From Rhizobiales bacterium 62-17 (lineage in GTDB: Bacteria > Pseudomonadota > Alphaproteobacteria > Rhizobiales > Beijerinckiaceae), in assembly GCA_001898965.1 (NCBI GenBank), contig MKVW01000006.1, positions 409,680 to 473,679 of the forward strand: a stretch of DNA of 64,000 nucleotides, given 5' to 3'. The position numbers and the translations under genes are program-made. Positions 1 through 8,498 of the stretch are shown piece by piece. Position 1 is the first letter of the stretch, and each line of letters opens with the position of its first letter. The notes under the pieces were generated by a model that was not told the origin of the DNA, did no database searches, and was given only the letters and a program-made list of their open reading frames with translations.

Positions 1-684
1 CGCCACCGGCCGCCCGTAGCTGTCGAGCAGAGCGGTGCCAACAGCATTGATGCCTTCGCCGTGCTCGCCGAGATCATAAGCGAGATGGCTTTTGCGAGCG
101 CGATCCAGTTCGCGCAGCAACGCTTTGCGATCGGCGAGAGCGTAGTTGGCGTGTTCGGCGACGCTGCGGTCGATCAGATCGTTCATGTCCTCTCCGGCGA
201 AGCAGGAAAGAATCGCTTTGCCGTTTGACGTGCAGTGCAGGGGAAAGCGCTCGCCGACGGCCGAGAGCGCGACGAGACGCTGCTTGCCTTGCACCTGATC
301 GACGAACATGGCCGAGGCGCCGGAGAGAACCGAAAGGTCGACGGTCTCGCCGACTTCGTCACCCAGTGCGCGCAAATGCGGAGCAATGATTTCGGTCGTC
401 GTTGAGCCGGCGGTCGCGGCCAGGCGAACGAGGCCGGGGCCAATGCGCACGCCCGTGCCGGCGCTGCTTGTGGAGACGAAACCTTCGGCGGCCAGCGCAC
501 CGACGATGCGCTGTACCGTGGAGCGGGCAAGGCTGACGCGTTTGGCGATTTGTCCCAAGCTCAAACCATCAGGCTTGTCTTCGAGCGAGCGCAGCACGTT
601 CGCTGCGCGTGCGATGACTTGAATGCCGCCATGCGAACGTCGCGTCGTCGCTGGGTTTGTTCGGCCAAAAGACACAGTAGGCAT
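1..684 (-). CDS. IclR-family transcriptional regulator (C-terminus cut by window edge)
   Basis: This reading frame stays open for 228 codons from an ATG at 684 down to the first base of the window, so its C-terminal end lies outside. Residues about 40-69 form an IclR-type winged helix-turn-helix (GQIAKRVSLARSTVQRIV), and the part from about residue 90 resembles the effector-binding domain. GAGGAA lies 5 bases before the start. It is divergent from the catabolic operon that begins at 884, so it probably senses the substrate or an intermediate of that pathway and controls the shared intergenic region, where a 20-bp inverted repeat lies at 784-803. Whether it activates or represses cannot be read from the sequence. 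Confidence 0.9.
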   Translation of the reverse strand, partial: MPTVSFGRTNPATTRRSHGGIQVIARAANVLRSLEDKPDGLSLGQIAKRVSLARSTVQRIVGALAAEGFVSTSSAGTGVRIGPGLVRLAATAGSTTTEIIAPHLRALGDEVGETVDLSVLSGASAMFVDQVQGKQRLVALSAVGERFPLHCTSNGKAILSCFAGEDMNDLIDRSVAEHANYALADRKALLRELDRARKSHLAYDLGEHGEGINAVGTALLDSYGRPVA

Positions 685-783
685 CCTGTTCCTCAGTCAT
701 ATCGCATTGTGGGTTGTCGAGCTCATGTACCGCATAGCGAGCCGATAAATCTTCTTGGATCGCTTGGTGGTCATTGACCGCTA

Positions 784-803
784 TATGATACACTTGTATC
801 GTA
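784..803. promoter_or_regulatory. Inverted repeat, putative IclR operator
   Basis: Two 9-base arms, TATGATACA and TGTATCGTA, flank a central CT and match at 8 of 9 positions. The repeat lies in the 199-base divergent gap between the IclR gene and the cyclase operon, about 80 bases before the operon's first start codon. IclR-family proteins commonly bind imperfect palindromes of this size in such gaps, so assignment to the neighbouring regulator is an inference from position and symmetry. Confidence 0.5.
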
Positions 804-883
804 TTATGAAAATGAGCTAAACGCCAACTGCATTTTTCATTTCGCGCCATTTGGGGCGCCGTGCAGAGAGGGAGGACTGATCG

Positions 884-1726
884 ATGTCGATCACGGTTCG
901 CGGCATTAAGTTCGACAGCAATCTCGACAATCCGATGGGCTTGAAGTTTTACAACTTGTCGCATCGCTTCGGATATCAGTCGCCGAACTGGCCGTATTTC
1001 GAAGACGTGAAGATCGAGCGCATCCACTACATGGCGAAGTCCGGTGTGCTGTCGCAGCGGATCACGACCAGCATGCACAACACGACGCATATCGATGCGC
1101 CGGCGCATGTGGTGGCGGGCACGCCGTTCATCGATGAAGTGCCGCTGCCGCATTTCTTCGGCTCGGGCATCGTCATTTCGCTGCCGAAGAAGCAATGGGA
1201 ATCGATCACCTATGACGATCTCGAAAAGGCCGCCGGCAAGATCGTGCGCCCGGGCGACGTGGTGATCGTCAACACCGGCTGGCACCACATCTACGAAGAC
1301 AACGAGGATTATTTCGCGCGTGCGCCGGGCTTCGTTTCCTCGGCCGGTCATTGGTTCGTCGAAAAGAAAGTGAAGGTTGTGGGTCACGATACGCAGGCCA
1401 ACGACCATCCGCTGGCGACCGCGATTGGCCCGCATCGCAACGGTCCGCTGCTGCCGCATCTCGCCGAAGAGTACAAGGAATGGTCCGGCGGGCGCGATTG
1501 GAAGGACGACTTCCCGGAGTGGGAGCCGGTGCATCGCATCCTGTTCAAGAATGGCATTCTCGGCATCGAAAACGTCGGCGGCGATCTCGATGCGGTGACT
1601 GGCAAGCGCGTCACCTTCGCCTTCTTCCCGTGGAATTGGGATCGTGGCGACGGCTGCATTATCCGCCTTGTCGCCATCACCGACCCGGGTCAGGCCTATC
1701 GTATCGAGAAGGGGGAGGCGTTCTGA
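884..1726 (+). CDS. Cyclase-family (kynurenine formamidase-like) metal-dependent hydrolase
   Basis: This 280-residue protein belongs to the cyclase superfamily that includes bacterial kynurenine formamidase and isatin hydrolase. The metal motif HNTTHIDAPAH is intact, with His65, His69, Asp71 and His75 as likely ligands and catalytic residues. There is no signal peptide, so it should act in the cytoplasm, probably opening an amide, lactam or lactone ring. A purine-rich stretch (GAGGGAGGA) precedes the ATG. It is the first gene of the IclR-linked operon and its stop overlaps the start of the cupin gene (TGATG), so it probably performs an early step on the imported substrate. The actual substrate is unknown. 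Confidence 0.85.
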   Translation: MSITVRGIKFDSNLDNPMGLKFYNLSHRFGYQSPNWPYFEDVKIERIHYMAKSGVLSQRITTSMHNTTHIDAPAHVVAGTPFIDEVPLPHFFGSGIVISLPKKQWESITYDDLEKAAGKIVRPGDVVIVNTGWHHIYEDNEDYFARAPGFVSSAGHWFVEKKVKVVGHDTQANDHPLATAIGPHRNGPLLPHLAEEYKEWSGGRDWKDDFPEWEPVHRILFKNGILGIENVGGDLDAVTGKRVTFAFFPWNWDRGDGCIIRLVAITDPGQAYRIEKGEAF

Positions 1727-2079
1727 TGCTGGTCAAGCGCTATCAGGATGCCAAGCCCTATGAGGCGGCCAATCACCGCGAGGTGAAAGGCCTGCGCCTG
1801 CAGGGGTTCGAGAAAGGCGGGCCGACCAATCAATGGGTCGGCTTGTCCCACTTCCTTCCTGGTGGTGGCGCCGGGCCGGATTCGACGCCGTTCGAAAAGA
1901 TCTATGTGGTCATCGAAGGCGAAATGACGGTGATCATCGGCGGGCAGGAGACGGTGTTGAAGAAATTCGACTCCTGCACCATCGCGCCCAATGAGGTGCG
2001 CGAGATCGTCAACCGGTCGAACCATGTCTGCGTGATGATGGTCGTCATTCCCTATCCGCCGGGGCACAAGCATGAGTGA
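1726..2079 (+). CDS. Small cupin-domain protein
   Basis: This 117-residue single-domain protein has a cupin beta-barrel pattern, including an EKIYVVIEGEMTV strand pair and a following APNEVREI turn. The histidine pair of the usual metal-binding cupin motif is absent (STPFEKIY stands at that place), so it may bind a different metal set or act without metal. The ATG at 1726 overlaps the cyclase stop codon, and its own end overlaps the next gene by 8 bases, so it is translated within the operon. A role as isomerase, accessory binding protein or small oxygenase cannot be separated by sequence alone. Confidence 0.75.
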   Translation: MLVKRYQDAKPYEAANHREVKGLRLQGFEKGGPTNQWVGLSHFLPGGGAGPDSTPFEKIYVVIEGEMTVIIGGQETVLKKFDSCTIAPNEVREIVNRSNHVCVMMVVIPYPPGHKHE

Positions 2080-2872
2080 CTATCTGAAAAATCCGCTGTC
2101 GCTCTTTGACGTGAAGGGCAAAGTCGCCGTCATCACCGGTGCGTCCGGCGCCTTCGGAGCGTTGGCCGCGCAGATCTTGGGGAACGCCGGCTGTAAGTTG
2201 GTGCTGACCGCCGGCAAGAAAGCCGATCTCGATGCGGTCGCCAAGGACTGCGTCGCGTCCGGCGCCGAAGTCGAGGCGCTGAACGTGCGGCCGTCGAGCG
2301 AGGCAGCCTGCGAAGGCATCGTCGCAGCCGCGATCAAGCGCTTCGGCCGGGTCGATATCCTGGTTGTTGCCTCCGGCAAAAACGATGTGGCCAAGATCGT
2401 CGACATGGCGCCCGAACGTTTTCTCGACGTCATGGATGCCAATGTCACCCAATCCTGGCTGATGGCGAAGGCCTGTTCCAAGCAGATGCTGGCGCAAGGG
2501 CAGGGCGGCAAGATCGTGCTGATGTCCTCGGCGCGAGGATTGCTCGGCCATCCGGCGGGCTACACCGCTTATTGCGCCTCCAAGTCGGCGGTCGATGGCA
2601 TCACCAAGGCGCTCGGCTGCGAGTTGGGACCGACGGGAATCACCGTCAATGCGATCGCGCCGACGGTGTTCCGCTCGCCGCTGACGGCTTGGATGTTCGA
2701 AGACAACGACAATGCCAAAGCGGTGCGCGGAGGCTTTCTCACTCGCGTGCCCAAGGGTCGCCTTGGCGAGCCGGAAGACCTGGCCGGCCCGCTGTTGTTC
2801 CTGGCGTCGAAAGCTTCGGATTTCTACACCGGACACATCCTTTACGCCGATGGCGGCTATACGGCGGGGTAA
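2072..2872 (+). CDS. Short-chain dehydrogenase/reductase (SDR)
   Basis: This 266-residue classical SDR has the nucleotide motif TGASGAFG at residues 22-29 and the catalytic tetrad pieces SSARG and YCASK (Tyr about 167, Lys about 171). It ends with the usual GHILYADGGYTAG segment. It should oxidise or reduce a hydroxy/keto group with NAD(P)(H) in the cytoplasm. It overlaps the cupin gene by 8 bases and is followed 4 bases later by the 3-hydroxyacyl-CoA dehydrogenase-like gene. The two oxidoreductases may act on successive or alternative 3-hydroxy acid intermediates before cleavage by the BKACE enzyme; that order is inference. Confidence 0.88.
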   Translation: MSDYLKNPLSLFDVKGKVAVITGASGAFGALAAQILGNAGCKLVLTAGKKADLDAVAKDCVASGAEVEALNVRPSSEAACEGIVAAAIKRFGRVDILVVASGKNDVAKIVDMAPERFLDVMDANVTQSWLMAKACSKQMLAQGQGGKIVLMSSARGLLGHPAGYTAYCASKSAVDGITKALGCELGPTGITVNAIAPTVFRSPLTAWMFEDNDNAKAVRGGFLTRVPKGRLGEPEDLAGPLLFLASKASDFYTGHILYADGGYTAG

Positions 2873-2875
2873 CCA

Positions 2876-3811
2876 ATGGCTGCCAGACGGGAGGGGAAAC
2901 AGAAGATCGCCGTGATTGGTGCCGGCCTCATGGGGCACGGCATCGCTCAGGTGTTCGCGGTCGCCGGGCATGATGTTGCGATCACCGATCCGGTGCCGGC
3001 GGCTTTGCAAGCGGCACCGGAAAAGATCGTCCGCAACCTAAAGGACATGCAGCTTGATCCGGCTGCCGTCGCGCATGTGTCGTTGCATATGTCATTGGCG
3101 GAGGCGGTTGCGGGCGCCGATGTTGTTTTCGAGGCGGCGCTCGAAAACATGGAGCTGAAGCAGAAGCTCTTCGCCGAGATCGAAGCAGCTGCGCCCGCTC
3201 ATGCGATTCTGGCTTCAAATACGTCTGTGATGCCGATCACGGCGATCATGACCAATATCCGCGATAAGTCGCGCGCCTTGGGCACTCATTGGTGGAACCC
3301 GCCCTATCTGGTGCCGCTGGTCGAAGTGGTGCGCACCGTCGATGTGTCGGATGCCGTCGTGTCGGAGATGATCGCGCTTCTGGCATCGGTCGGCAAAACG
3401 CCGGTCGAGGTGAAGAAGGATGTGCCGGGCTTCGTCGGCAACAGGCTGCAACATGCGCTGTGGCGCGAAGCGATTGCCATCATCGAGGAAGGCATTTGTG
3501 ACGCGGCCATGGTCGATCAGGTGGTGAAGGCGAGTTTCGGCCGCCGCCTGCCAGTGCTGGGGCCGATCGAGAACGCAGATATGGTCGGCACCGATCTTAC
3601 TTTAGCGATCCACCAGCAGGTCTTGCCCTATATCGACAGCCGGCCGGCGCCATCGCCGCTGCTCGAGCAGAAAGTCAAGAACGGTCAGCTTGGTTTCAAG
3701 AGCGGCGAGGGATTCCGCTCATGGAGCGAGGCCGAACAGAATGCGTTGCGCAAGAAAGTGCTCGATCATCTGATGGAGATGGATGCCAAGGAGCGCAGCG
3801 CCAAGACTTAA
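2876..3811 (+). CDS. 3-hydroxyacyl-CoA dehydrogenase-family NAD-dependent dehydrogenase
   Basis: This 311-residue protein has an N-terminal Rossmann fold (GAGLMGHG at 15-22) and the C-terminal six-helix domain of the family. The catalytic His138 sits in THWWNPPYLVPLVEVV, where fatty-acid enzymes usually have HFFNP. The length and the replaced motif recall members acting on small 3-hydroxy acids, such as carnitine or gulonate dehydrogenases, rather than beta-oxidation enzymes. Pairing with a BKACE-family gene downstream fits formation of a beta-keto acid, as in L-carnitine catabolism. The substrate is not predictable from the sequence. Confidence 0.85.
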   Translation: MAARREGKQKIAVIGAGLMGHGIAQVFAVAGHDVAITDPVPAALQAAPEKIVRNLKDMQLDPAAVAHVSLHMSLAEAVAGADVVFEAALENMELKQKLFAEIEAAAPAHAILASNTSVMPITAIMTNIRDKSRALGTHWWNPPYLVPLVEVVRTVDVSDAVVSEMIALLASVGKTPVEVKKDVPGFVGNRLQHALWREAIAIIEEGICDAAMVDQVVKASFGRRLPVLGPIENADMVGTDLTLAIHQQVLPYIDSRPAPSPLLEQKVKNGQLGFKSGEGFRSWSEAEQNALRKKVLDHLMEMDAKERSAKT

Positions 3812-3844
3812 TCGCAAGACGTGACGGTGTCACAGGAGGGTGTG

Positions 3845-5140
3845 ATGAGGGAGAGCGATAAGATGATCAAGACAAGCGGTTCGACGCGCCGCCAAGTGGT
3901 GCGCGCAGGTGCGGCGGCCCTTGCGGCGCCCGCGATCCTCAGGGTCATTCCGGCTCATGCCCAGAGCCGGACGTTGAAAATCGGTTTCGTTTCGCCGCGC
4001 AGCGGCCCACTCGCCGGTTTTGCGGAGGCCGATGATTTCATTCTGTCGCAGGTGCGCCAGGTGATCGGCCAGGGCATCACCAACAATGGCGTGCGCTATC
4101 CGGTCGAAATCATCGTCAAGGACAGCCAGTCCAATCCCAACCGCGCCGCTGAAGTCGCGGCCGAACTGATCAATGGCGACAAGGTCGATATCATCACCGC
4201 GATTGCGGCGCCCGAGACGACCAATCCCGTGGCTGATCAGGCTGAAGCCAACGAAATCCCCTGTGTGACGACGAATTGTCCTTGGCAGCCTTATTTCTTC
4301 GGCCGCAATGGCGATCCGAAGAAAGGCTTCGACTGGACCTATCATTTCTTCTGGGGTCTGGAAGATGTCATCGCCGCCTTCCTGAGCATGTGGGATGGCA
4401 TGCCGACCAATAAAGTCGTCGGCGGCATTTTCCCCAATGATGCGGATGGCAATGCCTGGGGCGATCCCAAGCTCGGTTTGCCGCCGGCGCTGGCCAAAGC
4501 CGGCTACAAACTGATCGACACCGGTCGGTACACGCCGATGTCGAACGATTTCACCGCGCAAATTTCAGCCTATAAGCAAGCGGGCTGCGAGATCGTCACC
4601 GGCAACATGATCCCGCCGGATTTCGCGACCTTCTGGGCGCAATGCGCGCAGCAGGGTTTTAAGCCGAAGATCGTGACGATCGGGAAGGCACTGCTGTTCC
4701 CCTCGGTGATCAACAGCTTGGGCGATCGTGGCGATGGTCTGTCGACGGAAATCTGGTGGGGCCCCACCCATCCGTTCAAATCGAGCCTCACCGGGCAATC
4801 GGCCAAGGAAATGACCGACGCCTATATGGCGGCCACCAAGCGGCCCTGGACGCAGCCTATCGGCTTCACCCATTCGCTGTTCGAGGTGACGCTTGACGTG
4901 CTGAAACGCGCCAAGGATCTGAAGAGCCCGAAGTCGATCGTTTCGGCGATTGCCGAGACCAATATCGGCACGATCGTCGGTCCGGTGAAGTGGGGCAATG
5001 GGCCGGTGAAGAACGTGACCAAGACGGAATTGGTCGCCGGTCAGTGGATCAAGGGGCCGAATGGCTTTGAACTGGTGATCACCACCAACAAGCCGGCGCC
5101 GGATATTCCGGTCGGCGGCAAAATGAAGCCTTTGGTCTGA
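3845..5140 (+). CDS. Branched-chain amino acid-type ABC transporter substrate-binding protein
   Basis: The protein is periplasmic, 431 residues from the ATG at 3845, which has AGGAGGG just upstream; earlier in-frame GTG codons at 3821 and 3842 are less well placed. Residues 15-41 form a Tat-like signal (TRRQVV, a hydrophobic stretch, then PAHAQS). The mature part has the type I periplasmic binding fold of the Liv/amide family (LKIGFVSPRSGPLAGFAE). It heads a complete importer with two ATPases and two permeases directly downstream. Given the catabolic genes on both sides, the ligand is probably the pathway's substrate rather than leucine. Confidence 0.9.
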   Translation: MRESDKMIKTSGSTRRQVVRAGAAALAAPAILRVIPAHAQSRTLKIGFVSPRSGPLAGFAEADDFILSQVRQVIGQGITNNGVRYPVEIIVKDSQSNPNRAAEVAAELINGDKVDIITAIAAPETTNPVADQAEANEIPCVTTNCPWQPYFFGRNGDPKKGFDWTYHFFWGLEDVIAAFLSMWDGMPTNKVVGGIFPNDADGNAWGDPKLGLPPALAKAGYKLIDTGRYTPMSNDFTAQISAYKQAGCEIVTGNMIPPDFATFWAQCAQQGFKPKIVTIGKALLFPSVINSLGDRGDGLSTEIWWGPTHPFKSSLTGQSAKEMTDAYMAATKRPWTQPIGFTHSLFEVTLDVLKRAKDLKSPKSIVSAIAETNIGTIVGPVKWGNGPVKNVTKTELVAGQWIKGPNGFELVITTNKPAPDIPVGGKMKPLV

Positions 5141-5159
5141 CACGAGCGGTGGCGTCGTC

Positions 5160-5888
5160 ATGACGGCTATTCTCACGCTGGAAAAGCTGAGCAAGCGCTT
5201 TGGCGCCGTCACCGTGGCGGACGCTCTCGATCTGACCTTGGTCCCGGGCGAAGCGCTCGGGATCATTGGGCCGAATGGGGCCGGCAAGACATCCTTGTTC
5301 AATATGATTGCCGGCGCCATCAAGCCCAACAGCGGCCGCGTTCTGTTCGAGGCGCGCGACATCACGGCGCTGTCGCCGGCGCAGCGCTGCCGCATCGGCA
5401 TCGGCCGGTCGTTTCAGATTCCGCAGCCGTTCTCGGGGCTGACCGTGTTCGAGAACCTGTGTGTGCCGGGATTTTTCGGCAATACGCGCTCGAATATCGA
5501 TGTGACGCAGCGCTGCGTCGAGGTTTTGGAATTGACCGGCCTGTTGCCCAAGGCCAACGCGGTGGCCTCGTCGCTGACTTTGCTCGAGCGCAAACGGTTG
5601 GAGCTGGCGCGGGCGCTTGCTGGCAATCCAAAACTCTTGCTGCTGGATGAAATTGCCGGTGGCCTCACCCCGCACGAATGCGAGGAACTGGTGGCCGCCA
5701 TTCTCAAAGTGCGGCAGACCGGCGTGGCCATCATCTGGATCGAGCATGTGGTGCATGCGCTGTTGGCCACCATCGATCGCCTGATGGTGCTGCACCAGGG
5801 GCGCAAGCTGATGGACGGCGATCCTAAAACCGTGATGGCAACGCGCGAAGTGCGGGAAATCTATCTTGGGGTCGAGGCGGATGCCTGA
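5160..5888 (+). CDS. livG: Liv-type ABC transporter ATP-binding protein (LivG-like)
   Basis: This 242-residue ATPase has Walker A GPNGAGKTS at residues 37-45, Walker B LLLLDE, and a degenerate signature, SLTLLERKRLELARAL, in place of LSGGQ, as is common in LivG proteins. It powers uptake together with the LivF-like partner whose start overlaps its last 8 bases. The gene lies 19 bases after the binding protein gene. The symbol denotes family membership only; the transported ligand is likely not an amino acid. Confidence 0.9.
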   Translation: MTAILTLEKLSKRFGAVTVADALDLTLVPGEALGIIGPNGAGKTSLFNMIAGAIKPNSGRVLFEARDITALSPAQRCRIGIGRSFQIPQPFSGLTVFENLCVPGFFGNTRSNIDVTQRCVEVLELTGLLPKANAVASSLTLLERKRLELARALAGNPKLLLLDEIAGGLTPHECEELVAAILKVRQTGVAIIWIEHVVHALLATIDRLMVLHQGRKLMDGDPKTVMATREVREIYLGVEADA

Positions 5889-6588
5889 GAAGAGATTGCT
5901 CGATATCCGGAACCTCGATGCGTTCTACGGAGCCTTCCAGGCTCTGTTTGGCATCAGCCTGCATGCGGAGCGCGGCGAGACGCTGGCGATCATCGGTGCC
6001 AATAGCGCCGGCAAATCGACCCTGATGAAAGCCATCGTCGGGCTGGTGACGACCCGCAACGCTGAAATCCGTTTTGCCGGCGGTGAACTCGCCGGCCGGC
6101 CGACGCAACAGATCGTGCGCGAGGGTATCGCTTTGGTGCCGGAGGGGCGTCGGTTGTTCCGTTCGCTCTCGGTTGAGGAAAACCTTTTGGTCGGCGGCCA
6201 TTTGCACCGGTCAGGGCCGTGGTCGCTGATGGCCATCTATGATCTCTTTCCCGTGCTCAGGGAGAAAAGACATCAGCCGTCGACATCTCTCTCGGGCGGT
6301 CAGCAGCAGATGGTCGCCATTGGTCGGGCGCTGATGGCCAATCCCGATCTCGTGCTGATCGACGAGTTGAGCCTGGGTCTCGCGCCCATCGTCATTCGCG
6401 ACATCTATGCGGCCTTGCCGCGCGTCACGGCAGCGGGGACGTCCGCCATCATTGTCGAACAGGATACGTCGCAAGCGCTGGCGGTGGCCAATCGGGTTTA
6501 TTGCCTGCGCGGCGGGCGCATCACGCTGGAGGGAACGCCGGCTTCCCTGACACGCGATGCCATTTCAGCGGCCTATTTCGGAGTGTGA
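5881..6588 (+). CDS. livF: Liv-type ABC transporter ATP-binding protein (LivF-like)
   Basis: This 235-residue ATPase has Walker A GANSAGKST at residues 39-47 (Ser replaces the usual Gly), signature LSGGQQQM and Walker B LVLIDELSLGLAP. The ATG at 5881 overlaps the LivG stop region by 8 bases; an upstream in-frame TTG is possible but lacks support. It pairs with LivG as the second nucleotide-binding subunit of the importer. The stop codon overlaps the start of the permease gene, so translation is coupled through the operon. Confidence 0.9.
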   Translation: MPEKRLLDIRNLDAFYGAFQALFGISLHAERGETLAIIGANSAGKSTLMKAIVGLVTTRNAEIRFAGGELAGRPTQQIVREGIALVPEGRRLFRSLSVEENLLVGGHLHRSGPWSLMAIYDLFPVLREKRHQPSTSLSGGQQQMVAIGRALMANPDLVLIDELSLGLAPIVIRDIYAALPRVTAAGTSAIIVEQDTSQALAVANRVYCLRGGRITLEGTPASLTRDAISAAYFGV

Positions 6589-7457
6589 TGATGGAATGGG
6601 CCAATGTGATCTTGCAGGGCATTCTTGTTGGCGGGCTTTATGCGCTCTTCGCCACGGGCCTGTCGCTGATCTTCGGCGTCATGCGGCTGGTCAATATCGC
6701 CCATGGCGATCTGATCGTGCTCGCAGCCTATGTGGCGCTGTTGTGTGTGACACAGACCTCCATTCATCCGCTTCTGGCGATCTTTTTGGTTGCGCCCGTG
6801 ATGGCGGTCGCCGGCTACGGCTTGCAGCGGATTTTGTTCAATCGGACGCTTGGCGCCGACCTGTTGCCGCCGCTTCTCGTCAGTTTCGGCCTTTCGGTGA
6901 TCATCCAGAATGTTCTGCTACAGATTTTTACCGCCGACAGTCGCAAGCTTAGTGCCGGTGCCATCGAGACGGCGACCGTGCCGATCTTTAATGGTCTGGC
7001 AGTGGGTGTATTGCCGTTGCTGATGTTCGTCGCCGCCGTCGCCATCATCGCCGCGCTGCAATTCATGTTCTATTCGCTGCCTATAGGCCGGGCGTTGCGC
7101 GCCACGTCGGATGATCCGGAAGTGGCGCGGTTGATGGGCTATGACAATCGCCATCTCTTCGGGGTGGCCATGGCGCTCTCGCTGGCGGTCGTCGCGGTTG
7201 CGGGTGTCTTTCTCGCCGTGCGTGCCAATTTCGATCCGGCGCTTGGGCCGTCACGACTGATCTATGGCTTCGAGGCCGTCATCATCGGCGGGCTCGGCAA
7301 TCTGTGGGGCACGCTGGCCGGCGGTGTCATCCTGGGCGTTGCGCAGGCCATCGGCGCCAAGATCGATCCCGGCTGGCAATTGCTCGCCGGCCATCTGGTT
7401 TTCCTCGCCGTCCTGGCGTTCCGGCCGGAAGGTCTGTTTCCAAAGGTGGATGGATGA
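6588..7457 (+). CDS. livH: Liv-type ABC transporter permease (LivH-like)
   Basis: This integral membrane protein of 289 residues has about eight hydrophobic segments and the LivH hallmark near its N-terminus (GLSLIFGVMRLVNIAHGD) plus the conserved FEAVIIGGLGNLWGTLAGG loop that contacts the ATPases. The start is one of two adjacent ATG codons at 6588 and 6591, overlapping the LivF stop. It forms the transmembrane channel with the LivM-like subunit, whose start overlaps its stop codon (ATGA). Confidence 0.9.
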   Translation: MMEWANVILQGILVGGLYALFATGLSLIFGVMRLVNIAHGDLIVLAAYVALLCVTQTSIHPLLAIFLVAPVMAVAGYGLQRILFNRTLGADLLPPLLVSFGLSVIIQNVLLQIFTADSRKLSAGAIETATVPIFNGLAVGVLPLLMFVAAVAIIAALQFMFYSLPIGRALRATSDDPEVARLMGYDNRHLFGVAMALSLAVVAVAGVFLAVRANFDPALGPSRLIYGFEAVIIGGLGNLWGTLAGGVILGVAQAIGAKIDPGWQLLAGHLVFLAVLAFRPEGLFPKVDG

Positions 7458-8497
7458 GCGCGCCGTCCTTTCACATCGCCCGCTCGACGCCGGAAAGCCG
7501 TTTCGCTCTGGTCATCGGCCTTCTGGCGCTCGTCGCTTTGGTCGCCGGTCCTTACTGGATCGACCGCAATGGCATGCGCATCGTTGGTGAATTCCTGATC
7601 TATCTTAGCCTCGCCAGCATGTGGAACTTGCTGGCCGGCTATGCAGGGCTGGTTTCCGTCGGCCAGCAGGCCTATGTCGGCCTTGGTGGCTATTTCCTAT
7701 TTGCCTGGGCCATCTTGTTCGGGCTGCCACCACTGCTCGCCATTCCGTTCGCAGGCGTAGCCGGCGCCATTGTCGCGCTGCCGGTGTCGCTGCTCGTCTT
7801 TCGCTTGAAGGGCGCTTATTTCGCCATCGGCACATGGGTCGTCGCTGAAGTGTTTCTGTTGTTGGCGGCACAGATTTCGGTGCTCGGCGGCGGTTCGGGC
7901 ATCAGCCTGCCGATCTCGGTGGTGCGCTCTATCGCTGAGAGCCGCGACGGGCGCGACATGGCAGTCTACTGGTCGACGCTTGGCGTCGCCGTGGCGATCC
8001 TGATTGGCACCTATCTGTTGCTGCGCACCCGCTGGGGCCTGGCCTTGCAGGCGATCCGCGATGGCGAACTGGCGGCGGAAACATCCGGGGTCAGCGTCGC
8101 GACCGCCAAGCGGCTGCTCTATGTGGTGGCGGGGGCGGGCGGTGCGATGATCGGCGCGCTGATCTTCCTCGCCAAACTGCGCATTTCGCCGTCGGCGGCT
8201 TTCAGCGTCAACGATTGGACGGCTTTCGTCATCTTCATCACGGTGATCGGCGGCATCGGCCGGATCGAGGGGCCGATCGTCGGCACCTTTGTCTATTTCC
8301 TATTGCGCGGTCTCCTGGCCGATCTCGGCCCGACCTATCTCATCATCCTCGGCGCTGTCGCCGTCGGCGTGATGCTATTCGCGCCGAAGGGCCTGTGGGG
8401 GCTCGTCGCCGATCGGTTCGGCTGGCAGCTTTTCCCGGTCGGTCGTCGCCTGGTTCTCGATACATCTGCATCTGCCGCAACTTCAAAAGGAGCGTGA
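7454..8497 (+). CDS. livM: Liv-type ABC transporter permease (LivM-like)
   Basis: This membrane protein of 347 residues, from the ATG at 7454, has multiple hydrophobic helices and the LivM pattern (LSLASMWNLLAGYAGLVSVG, and a later FVIFITVIGGIGRIEGP loop). It completes the importer with LivH, LivG, LivF and the periplasmic protein. No ATPase domain is fused, unlike some LivMG fusions. The BKACE gene begins two bases after its stop, which links uptake directly with the cleavage enzyme. Confidence 0.9.
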   Translation: MSAPSFHIARSTPESRFALVIGLLALVALVAGPYWIDRNGMRIVGEFLIYLSLASMWNLLAGYAGLVSVGQQAYVGLGGYFLFAWAILFGLPPLLAIPFAGVAGAIVALPVSLLVFRLKGAYFAIGTWVVAEVFLLLAAQISVLGGGSGISLPISVVRSIAESRDGRDMAVYWSTLGVAVAILIGTYLLLRTRWGLALQAIRDGELAAETSGVSVATAKRLLYVVAGAGGAMIGALIFLAKLRISPSAAFSVNDWTAFVIFITVIGGIGRIEGPIVGTFVYFLLRGLLADLGPTYLIILGAVAVGVMLFAPKGLWGLVADRFGWQLFPVGRRLVLDTSASAATSKGA

Positions 8498-8498
8498 C

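Noticed and set aside
569..1534. Long minus-strand open frame opposite the cyclase gene
   Set aside because: It is the shadow of the cyclase gene; its text is low in recognisable motifs and rich in His and Arg, as usual for antisense frames in GC-rich DNA.
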